DNA of 9,751 nt from an uncultured Collinsella sp. (GTDB lineage Bacteria > Actinomycetota > Coriobacteriia > Coriobacteriales > Coriobacteriaceae). Positions 1-5,146 of this stretch are shown piece after piece. The notes below the pieces were generated by a model. The model was not told where the DNA came from and did no database searches. It saw only the letters and a program-made list of their open reading frames with translations. Location: the NCBI GenBank assembly GCA_937934355.1, contig CALGZY010000198.1, positions 1 to 9,751 of the forward strand. Direction: 5' to 3'. Numbering within the stretch: position 1 is the first letter of the stretch; each line of letters opens with the position of its first letter. Both the position numbers and the translations under genes were made by a program.

Positions 1-821
1 CCAATCTCCATGTACTCGTCCACGTCGAGCGGAATCGAGATAATGCCGGGGCCGTTGAGCTCGTGGCTGATCACGCCCGAGCATACCGTGTAGCCGTTGA
101 GGCCCATGGCCAAATTGAACAACGTCGCACGGTCGCGCACGCGGATATTTTTGCGACGCTCGAACGTCGAGGTCAGCTCCTCGGAATAGTAAAACGAGTT
201 GTAGCTGCCCTGCTCGTAGGACAGGAACGGGTAGTCTTCCAGAACCTCGAGCGTCACGCTGGAGCGGTCCGCCAGCGGATGGTCGGCGCAGACGAAGACA
301 TGCGGCGTGGCGCAGAAGAGTCCTTCGAACACGAGCTCGTTGGCCACCAGCATGCGCTCGATGACCTCGCGGTTATGCTCGGATAAGTACAGGATGCCCA
401 GTTCGCTTTTCATATGCGCGACATCCTCGATAATCTCGTGAGTCTGCTCCTCGCGCAGGGTGAAGTCGTAACGCGCGGCATCGAACTCGCGGATCACGTC
501 AACAAACGCGTTGACGGCAAAGGAATAATGCTGGCAGCTCACACTAAAGTGCGGCACCTGCTCGGATGCGCCCCTGTACTTGCCCTCGAGCAGGTCGGCC
601 TGGTCGAGTACCTGGCGCGCATAGCCCAAGAAGGTCTCGCCTTCCTCGGACACAATGACGCCCTTGTTGGTGCGCTCAAAGATGTGCACACCCATCTCGT
701 TTTCGAGATCGCGAATCGACGCGGTAATCGAAGGCTGCGACACAAAGAGACGGCGCGAGGCCTCGGTAATGCTGCCGCATTCGGCAACTTTGACGACATA
801 TCTGAGCTGCTGGAGCTTCAT
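1..821 (-). CDS. LysR-type transcriptional regulator (C-terminus beyond window)
   Basis: Reading leftward from the ATG at 819-821 gives 273 open codons to the window edge, so the C-terminus is missing. Residues 2-61 form a typical LysR winged helix-turn-helix; the stretch FVSQPSITASIRDLE (26-40) holds the recognition helix. From about residue 90 the sequence looks like the periplasmic-binding-protein-like effector domain of the family (for example HPLADRSSVTLEVLEDYPFL). By family precedent it is a DNA-binding regulator that responds to a small ligand; neither ligand nor target can be read here. The start is supported by AAGGAG (complement of 828-833) 6 nt upstream. That site overlaps the stop codon of the HAD gene at 832-834, so the two are probably co-transcribed and perhaps translationally coupled. 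Family identity is certain; function is unknown. Confidence 0.93.
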   Translation of the reverse strand, partial: MKLQQLRYVVKVAECGSITEASRRLFVSQPSITASIRDLENEMGVHIFERTNKGVIVSEEGETFLGYARQVLDQADLLEGKYRGASEQVPHFSVSCQHYSFAVNAFVDVIREFDAARYDFTLREEQTHEIIEDVAHMKSELGILYLSEHNREVIERMLVANELVFEGLFCATPHVFVCADHPLADRSSVTLEVLEDYPFLSYEQGSYNSFYYSEELTSTFERRKNIRVRDRATLFNLAMGLNGYTVCSGVISHELNGPGIISIPLDVDEYMEI

Positions 822-831
822 GGCTGTCTCC

Positions 832-1740
832 TTAGCTGTTCGCGAGATTCGCGTCGGCTGCACCCTCCTGACGCATAAACGACGGCATCTCCCCCGTCGC
901 GGCGCAGGCGGCAATCTGATGCAGAGCCCCGGCAACCGCATCATCTGCCGCAGCGCCGATATGCCAGCGTGCGGCAGCCGTGACGGCCTCGTTGGCATTG
1001 GCGACTGCAACGGAGTTGGGAACGGCATCGATCATGGGCAAATCGTTATCGGAATCGCCGAATACGGCCACCTCGTCGGGCGTCAGGCCCAAAGCGTGCG
1101 CCAGCTCCAGCGCAGCGCAGCCCTTGTCCCAACCATCCGGAAGGATGTCGAACAGGCGCACTCGGTTGTTGGGAAACACGAGCGAGAGTTCCGGCACCTC
1201 AGCGGCAACGCGCTCGCGTAGCTCCGCGAGCTCCTCACGCGAACGGGCACTCCAGATATTCGCCTTAAACACCGGCGCGCCATCGACGACGGGACGACAC
1301 GGGGCCTCTTCGCCTTTGAGCCACGCATTGCCGCCCGACTCCATAGCGCGACGCACACGCTCGGGATTGCTCGTCACGCAATAGGCATCGTTGCCCCAAA
1401 AGCCATCGCCCAGGCTGTAGACTTTTAGAAATGTATCGTCGGTCTCTTGCTCCAGATAGTCGGCCAAACGCATCAGAGCATCGTTGTCGATTGCGCGCGA
1501 GGCGACTACTTCGCCGTCGACAAACATCACCTGGCCGTTACAGAACGCACCGGTCGAAAAACACTCGGAACGGTTTTTGAACATCCAGCCCATCGCGGAC
1601 GGCTGACGACCCGAAACCGGCCCAAAGTGCAGACCCGCCGCCTGCATGGCATGAATACCCTCAATGGCGTAGTCGCTGGCGCCGTCATGCCCGGCTGGAA
1701 TCAGCGTATCGTCCATATCGGTCAGCACAAGTTTGATCAT
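832..1740 (-). CDS. Cof-type HAD superfamily hydrolase (HAD-IIB)
   Basis: This 302-residue protein has all four HAD motifs: DMDDT at 8-12 (nucleophile D8, acid/base D10), SGR at 43-45, K206 in the GWDKG stretch, and GDSDNDLPMI at 228-237. The size and the large cap between motifs II and III fit the Cof/YbjI/YidA group, which dephosphorylates sugar phosphates, nucleotides or cofactors such as PLP and FMN. The substrate cannot be predicted. The protein appears cytoplasmic, with no signal peptide or membrane segment. The start codon is 1738-1740; a G-run (complement of 1746-1750) five bases upstream is the only, rather poor, ribosome binding site. It is the first gene of a minus-strand pair with the LysR gene and is divergent from the thiamine operon. 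The last 20 or so residues are polar and probably disordered. Confidence 0.92.
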   Translation of the reverse strand: MIKLVLTDMDDTLIPAGHDGASDYAIEGIHAMQAAGLHFGPVSGRQPSAMGWMFKNRSECFSTGAFCNGQVMFVDGEVVASRAIDNDALMRLADYLEQETDDTFLKVYSLGDGFWGNDAYCVTSNPERVRRAMESGGNAWLKGEEAPCRPVVDGAPVFKANIWSARSREELAELRERVAAEVPELSLVFPNNRVRLFDILPDGWDKGCAALELAHALGLTPDEVAVFGDSDNDLPMIDAVPNSVAVANANEAVTAAARWHIGAAADDAVAGALHQIAACAATGEMPSFMRQEGAADANLANS

Positions 1741-1784
1741 AGAGTCCCCCAGTCATTTTCACCGCAACCATTGTAACGGTGCGC

Positions 1785-1791
1785 TAGTATA
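1785..1791. promoter_or_regulatory. Overlapping divergent -10 elements for the thi operon (+) and HAD-LysR pair (-)
   Basis: On the plus strand TAGTAT occupies 1785-1790, which would start transcription near 1797, about ten bases before the riboswitch P1 helix. On the minus strand TATACT is the complement of 1786-1791 and would start near 1779, about 40 bases before the HAD start codon. The positions suit both transcripts. I could not find a good -35 element at 16-18 bp for either, so the assignment rests on the -10 hexamers and geometry. Confidence 0.35.
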
Positions 1792-1805
1792 GGGAACAAC
1801 AGATT

Positions 1806-1900
1806 CGATGCGGGAGTGCCGGCGGTGCAAACCACAAGGCTGAGAGGGCAATGGGCCCAATCCTTTGAACCTGTCAGTTAATGCTGGCGTAGGGAGCATG
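1806..1900 (+). ncRNA. TPP riboswitch aptamer (THI element)
   Basis: The stretch carries the conserved THI-box core in order: GGGAGTGCC (1812-1820), GGCTGAGAGGG (1838-1848), CTTTGAACCTG (1863-1873) and GCGTAGGGA (1887-1895). Helix P1 closes by pairing ATGC at 1808-1811 with GCAT at 1896-1899. The aptamer binds thiamine pyrophosphate and switches off thiamine genes. It is followed within 12 bases by an intrinsic terminator and then thiM, so the likely mechanism is transcription termination when TPP is bound. CCTGT at 1870-1874, inside the aptamer, can pair with ACAGG at 1909-1913 at the foot of the terminator; this is a plausible but short antiterminator contact. Confidence 0.95.
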
Positions 1901-1910
1901 CCGCCTTTAC

Positions 1911-1941
1911 AGGGGCGCTGTCTATGCACAGCGCCCCTTTT
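1911..1941 (+). terminator. Intrinsic terminator forming the riboswitch expression platform
   Basis: GGGGCGCTGT (1912-1921) pairs perfectly with ACAGCGCCCC (1928-1937) around a six-base loop, and A1911 can pair with T1938. A TTTT run at 1938-1941 follows. This is a classic Rho-independent terminator between the TPP aptamer and the thiM ribosome binding site, consistent with TPP-dependent attenuation of the operon. Confidence 0.9.
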
Positions 1942-1948
1942 CTATGCC

Positions 1949-1955
1949 AAGGAGG
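1949..1955 (+). promoter_or_regulatory. Ribosome binding site that fixes the thiM start
   Basis: AAGGAGG lies eight bases before the GTG at 1964. The in-frame ATG at 1865 would read through the riboswitch and terminator. The ATG at 1957 is only one base from this site, in another frame, and meets a stop after four codons. The GTG is therefore the start. Confidence 0.85.
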
Positions 1956-1963
1956 CATGTGCA

Positions 1964-2803
1964 GTGATTGATTCGGAACAGCTTAAGCAACATGTGATCA
2001 AGGCCGTGAATGAGATTCGCGCTACCAATCCGATGGCCGGTTCCATCACCAACACGGTGACGATCGACTTTGTCGCCAACGCACAGCTCGCCGTGGGCGG
2101 ATCGGCCGCCATGGTCTATCTGCCCGACGAGGGCGAGGCACTCGTTGCCGGCGGCGGCGCCATCTATCTCAATATGGGCACGCTCTTCCCCATCTACGAG
2201 CAGACGATTCCCCGCGCGGCCAAGGCGGCACACGACGCCGGCAAGCCCTGGGTGCTCGATCCGGTTGGCCTGGGTATCGGTAGCCTGCGCACCCAGCTGG
2301 TAAACGAGCTCAAGCAGTACAAGCCCGCCATCGTGCGCGGCAACGCCTCCGAGATTATCGCGCTCGCCGGCCTGTGGGGTCTTGAGGGCGAGGCGGCCGA
2401 TCTGAGCCGCGTGCGCGGTGTCGATACCACCGACACGGTCGACGCCGCCCGCGATGCCGCCGTGGCGCTCGCCCGCTACACCGGCGGCGCCGTAGTGGTC
2501 TCGGGCGAAGTCGACCTGATTACCGACGGCACAACCGTGGCCAAGTCCCACGGCGGCAGCCCGCTCATGTCCAAGATCACCGGTTGCGGCTGCTCGCAGG
2601 GCGGCGTGCTGGCCGTGTATGCCTGCGCCGCCGATCCGTTTACGGCAGCCGTCTGCGGCACCGCCGTCTACAACGTTGCCGGCACGCGTGCCGCCGCTGT
2701 CGCCGATGCCCCGGCAAGCTTTAAGGTTGCCTTTATCGATGAGCTCTACCGCGCGAGCGCCCAGGACATCGCCGATAACCGACTCGAGCTCGAGGAGGCA
2801 TAA
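1964..2803 (+). CDS. thiM: Hydroxyethylthiazole kinase ThiM
   Basis: The 279-residue protein, starting at GTG, phosphorylates 4-methyl-5-(2-hydroxyethyl)thiazole with ATP in cytoplasmic thiamine salvage. Ribokinase-like ThiM landmarks are present: ITNTVTIDFVAN (28-39), LDPVG (98-102), VRGNASEI (124-131), RGVD (151-154) and ITGCGC (205-210), whose last Cys matches the active-site Cys of the usual TGTGC. Two motifs deviate. The normally strict HN before ITN is GS here, and TGTGC reads TGCGC followed by SQGG. Length is slightly above the usual 262-272. It is the first gene of an operon with the thiamine-binding protein gene and thiE, and is controlled by the TPP riboswitch. Identity is strong because of fold motifs, riboswitch and thiE; strict substrate preference is inferred. 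Confidence 0.92.
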   Translation: MIDSEQLKQHVIKAVNEIRATNPMAGSITNTVTIDFVANAQLAVGGSAAMVYLPDEGEALVAGGGAIYLNMGTLFPIYEQTIPRAAKAAHDAGKPWVLDPVGLGIGSLRTQLVNELKQYKPAIVRGNASEIIALAGLWGLEGEAADLSRVRGVDTTDTVDAARDAAVALARYTGGAVVVSGEVDLITDGTTVAKSHGGSPLMSKITGCGCSQGGVLAVYACAADPFTAAVCGTAVYNVAGTRAAAVADAPASFKVAFIDELYRASAQDIADNRLELEEA

Positions 2804-2806
2804 GCC

Positions 2807-3148
2807 ATGTCCGAGCCCGCAACCAATGCCGGCATGAACACGCTCGTCGCTGTGGCCATCGCCCCATGCGGCACCGGCGATGAGCTATCCGCCGAGGTCG
2901 CCGAGGTCGTGCGCGTCATTCGCGAGAGCGGCCTTCCCAACCGCACCACCTCGATGTTCACCGAGATCGAGGGCGACTGGGACGAGGTCATGCAGGTCGT
3001 GCGCGACGCAACCTTCGTGTTGGCGAGCAAGGGCATCCGCACCGAAGTCGTGCTCAAAGCCGATATCCGGCCCGGATTTACCGACACCATGACCGGCAAG
3101 CTCGAGCGCATGGAAGCACAGATCAAGAAGCAGGAGGAAGCACGATGA
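2807..3148 (+). CDS. MTH1187-family thiamine-binding protein
   Basis: This small protein (113 residues) matches the MTH1187/YqgV thiamine-binding family (Pfam Thiamine_BP) through four features: PCGTG (20-24), the RTTSMFTEIEGDWDEVM stretch (46-62), the KADIRPG stretch (84-90) and an overall ferredoxin-like alternation. Family members are small soluble proteins; the related YkoF binds thiamine or its pyrimidine precursor HMP. The family has no established enzymatic activity, so a role as carrier, buffer or sensor of an intermediate is inference. GAGGAGG at 2792-2798 supports the ATG at 2807, three bases after the thiM stop. Its stop overlaps the thiE start as ATGA. A start at the internal Met10 would give a length closer to the family norm, but it lacks the ribosome binding site. 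Confidence 0.85.
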   Translation: MSEPATNAGMNTLVAVAIAPCGTGDELSAEVAEVVRVIRESGLPNRTTSMFTEIEGDWDEVMQVVRDATFVLASKGIRTEVVLKADIRPGFTDTMTGKLERMEAQIKKQEEAR

Positions 3149-3840
3149 GCATCCGCGACAACCTTGATATCTCGGCCTATCTGGTACTCGGCCCCGAAAA
3201 CACGCTCGGGCGCCCCGTAGGCGATGTGGTGGCCCAGGCGCTCGACGCCGGCTTTACCTGCATCCAGGTGCGATCCAAGGTGGCAAGCGCCCGCGAGATC
3301 ATTGCGCTGACCGGCGACGCCGCGCAGGCAATCGCTCAGGCCGGCAAGACCGGTCAGGTCGCCTTGCTGATCGACGACCGTCTGGACTGTGTGCTTGCCG
3401 CACGCGAGCAGGGTATTGCTGTCGACGGCGTGCACGTGGGCCAAAGCGATATTCCCGTCGAGGTCTGTCGCAAGTTGCTGGGCCCCGACGCCATCGTGGG
3501 CCTTTCGGCCCGTTGCGAGGAGATGCTCGAGTACGTCAAGACCGCCGACATGAGCCTAGTCGACTACCTGGGCATCGGTCCACTCCACGAGACCGAGACC
3601 AAGCGCGACTGCGGACGCGCAGCCGACGGCTCTATCATCACCAAGAGCTTTGAGGACCTGGCCGCACTCCACGCGGCAAGCCTCGTGCCTATCGTGGTGG
3701 GCGGCGGCGTCAAGACGGCCGACCTGCCGCAGCTCAAGGCCACCGGCGTCGACGGCTTCTTTGTGGTGAGTGCCGTCTGCAGCGCCGATGACCCCTACGC
3801 CGCGGCCAAGGAGCTCGTCGACACCTGGCAGCAGGCATAG
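3145..3840 (+). CDS. thiE: Thiamine phosphate synthase ThiE
   Basis: This 231-residue TIM-barrel protein should condense HMP pyrophosphate with hydroxyethylthiazole phosphate to thiamine phosphate. Recognisable family segments are QVRSK (41-45), DDR (77-79), DGVHVGQSD (94-102), GLSAR (119-123), DYLGIGP (140-146), TETK (150-153), PIVVGGGV (182-189) and VVSAV (207-211). D78 and D102 match the Mg-binding Asp residues of characterised ThiE. Differences from the common pattern include DDR for NDR, four or so extra residues between DDR and DGVH, and HETETK where PTxTK is usual. The start overlaps the upstream stop (ATGA at 3145-3148), with AGGAGG about nine bases upstream. As the last gene of the riboswitch-controlled operon it receives the ThiM product. 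TenI-like proteins share the fold, but the retained metal and diphosphate motifs favour ThiE. Confidence 0.9.
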   Translation: MSIRDNLDISAYLVLGPENTLGRPVGDVVAQALDAGFTCIQVRSKVASAREIIALTGDAAQAIAQAGKTGQVALLIDDRLDCVLAAREQGIAVDGVHVGQSDIPVEVCRKLLGPDAIVGLSARCEEMLEYVKTADMSLVDYLGIGPLHETETKRDCGRAADGSIITKSFEDLAALHAASLVPIVVGGGVKTADLPQLKATGVDGFFVVSAVCSADDPYAAAKELVDTWQQA

Positions 3841-3884
3841 GCATAAGCCGAGCAGTTGCTCCGCGACCCCATAACTTCAGCAAT

Positions 3885-3930
3885 GGAAAGCGCATCCCAG
3901 TTTGGATCTCCATTCCGGGATGCGCTTTCC
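3885..3930. terminator. Perfect hairpin between convergent genes, probable bidirectional terminator
   Basis: GGAAAGCGCATCCC (3885-3898) is the exact reverse complement of 3917-3930, separated by an 18-base loop. It lies 45 bases after thiE and 22 bases from the patatin gene stop, where both converging transcripts should end. Neither side has a U-tract, so it is not a textbook intrinsic terminator. The loop also holds TCCATT (3909-3914), complementary to AATGGA at 3882-3887, which offers an alternative fold. Confidence 0.55.
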
Positions 3931-3952
3931 GCCGAGATGGCGGCAGCAGCCT

Positions 3953-4822
3953 CTACCCTGCCAGATATGTCTCCAGTGCCGGCAAGGTCGCCTCCGCATC
4001 GCGGCGACCAATCTGGTAGATGCGCTCAAGTTCATCGGGCTCGCGACACAGCGACGGCACCTTCACCGATTCGCTCGGCCGCACCACAAAGATCTCGCCG
4101 GCAGCCTCGCGACGTGCCAGGTCATCGAGCGTGGCATTGTAGACCTCATGCCGATGCTCAAGCGCTGCGACAAACTCCGGATAGTGACGGAACACGCGCC
4201 GCAGCATGGGCATCACGCTGTTGGGCTGCTTCACAAAGCCCGCTGGCTGCGTGAGTACCACGATATTGCGGTCATACCCCTGCGCAAACAGCCATGCGCT
4301 GGGAATAGAATCAGCCACGCCGCCATCCAGGTACTTACGGTCCTCAATGGCGACAGGGCGCGTCGCCACGGGAATCGCCGACGACGCCCGGATCCACTCG
4401 ATATCCCGCTCGTCGCCATAGGGCAGGTCGTGGTAGACGGCCTTGCCCGTCTCGATATCGGTACACACGCACGTAAACCGCATGGGACAGGCGCGATATG
4501 TCTCCAGGTCGATGGGATCGCGCTCGATGGGCACCTCGTGATAGGCAAAATCGGCATTGAACATGTCGCCGGTTCGCAACCAGCTTGTCACGCTCGCATA
4601 GCGCTTGTCGGCGCAATAGGCCTTGTTGTAGCGAATGGCACGGCCGATCTGGCGCGATTTAAAGTTGTAGCCAAACGCCGCGCCTGCCGAGACACCCACC
4701 ATATGGTCGCAAGTTAAGCCGTGTTCCATCCAAACGTCGAGCACGCCCGCCGTATACATACCGCGGTAGCCGCCTCCCTCGAGTGCCAGCCCCACCGTGC
4801 GCGTCGTATTTGACTGTGCCAT
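3953..4822 (-). CDS. Patatin-like phospholipase family protein
   Basis: The 289-residue protein is a patatin/RssA-type serine acyl hydrolase. It has the oxyanion loop GGGYRG (16-21), the nucleophile elbow GVSAG (43-47, Ser45) and the DGG motif (166-168, Asp166), which complete the Ser-Asp dyad. Family enzymes cleave acyl chains from phospholipids or related esters; the substrate is not predictable here. There is no signal peptide or membrane segment, so it should be cytoplasmic or peripherally membrane-bound. Length and motif spacing resemble the bacterial YjjU-like group. The ATG at 4820-4822 is preceded by GGAG (complement of 4831-4834) eight bases upstream. It is transcribed towards thiE and away from the c-di-GMP genes, apparently as a single-gene unit. 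Confidence 0.92.
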   Translation of the reverse strand: MAQSNTTRTVGLALEGGGYRGMYTAGVLDVWMEHGLTCDHMVGVSAGAAFGYNFKSRQIGRAIRYNKAYCADKRYASVTSWLRTGDMFNADFAYHEVPIERDPIDLETYRACPMRFTCVCTDIETGKAVYHDLPYGDERDIEWIRASSAIPVATRPVAIEDRKYLDGGVADSIPSAWLFAQGYDRNIVVLTQPAGFVKQPNSVMPMLRRVFRHYPEFVAALEHRHEVYNATLDDLARREAAGEIFVVRPSESVKVPSLCREPDELERIYQIGRRDAEATLPALETYLAG

Positions 4823-4843
4823 GCGACCATCTCCGTCCCCACA

Positions 4844-4872
4844 AATTCAAACGGAACAAGTATACCCGTCAA
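4844..4872 (-). promoter_or_regulatory. Candidate promoter of the patatin gene
   Basis: On the minus strand TTGACG (complement of 4867-4872) and TGAATT (complement of 4844-4849) are 17 bp apart. The -35 is good and the -10 poor (three of six consensus bases). Transcription would start near 4837, just upstream of the ribosome binding site. TATACT, overlapping the spacer on the same strand, is an alternative -10 without a -35. Confidence 0.3.
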
Positions 4873-4943
4873 CATATATCGTCCCAGTCGCATTTTCATC
4901 GAACATCGCATCGTCGCGCTACCGCTTGTCGAATAATAGCCGC

Positions 4944-5014
4944 CCACAGCATGTGCACCCATATATAATTGTGCATTATTGTTTACACTACTCAGCTGTT
5001 ATCAACAGTGAACA
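4944..5014 (+). promoter_or_regulatory. AT-rich control region of the first c-di-GMP gene, with a dyad
   Basis: The 324-base gap between the patatin gene and the 905-residue GGDEF/EAL gene contains no convincing ORF. Its core is unusually AT-rich for this genome. A perfect TATAAT is at 4964-4969, but with no clear -35. Downstream is a nested dyad: CTGTT-ATC-AACAG at 4996-5008, flanked by TGTTTAC (4980-4986) and GTGAACA (5008-5014), which pair with one G-U. It could be an operator or a leader hairpin. From 5015 to 5146 I see only GC-rich leader, no recognisable riboswitch, and the short palindrome GTGTACAC at 5088-5095. Confidence 0.35.
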
Positions 5015-5146
5015 TTAGCCGACAAATTAACTCAACAACGCAGCAAGGCGGGGGCCTGGATACATGCAAAACGCCGAGCAACGACGCGTGTACACAACGA
5101 GCTCGCCCGACGCAATCCGCCCCGACCTCAGAAAGCCGCTTAGAAC

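Noticed and set aside
1865..1963. N-terminal extension of thiM from the ATG at 1865
   Set aside because: It would translate the TPP aptamer and the terminator. The strong ribosome binding site and the family start both point to GTG 1964.
1922..2551. 209-codon minus-strand open frame opposite thiM
   Set aside because: It is antisense to a clear ThiM sequence, has no family resemblance, and long antisense frames are expected in GC-rich coding DNA.
2746..3444. 232-codon minus-strand open frame opposite the thiamine-binding protein and thiE genes
   Set aside because: It lies across three well-supported plus-strand genes and their junctions, with low-complexity Ser-rich translation.
3902..4717. 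271-codon plus-strand open frame opposite the patatin gene
   Set aside because: The minus strand here has intact patatin motifs; the plus-strand product is His/Arg-rich and has no recognisable domain.
5015..5146. Possible c-di-GMP (GEMM) riboswitch in the leader of the first GGDEF gene
   Set aside because: I looked because of the gene content. The conserved GEMM core and receptor pairing are not there; only scattered GC-rich matches are seen.
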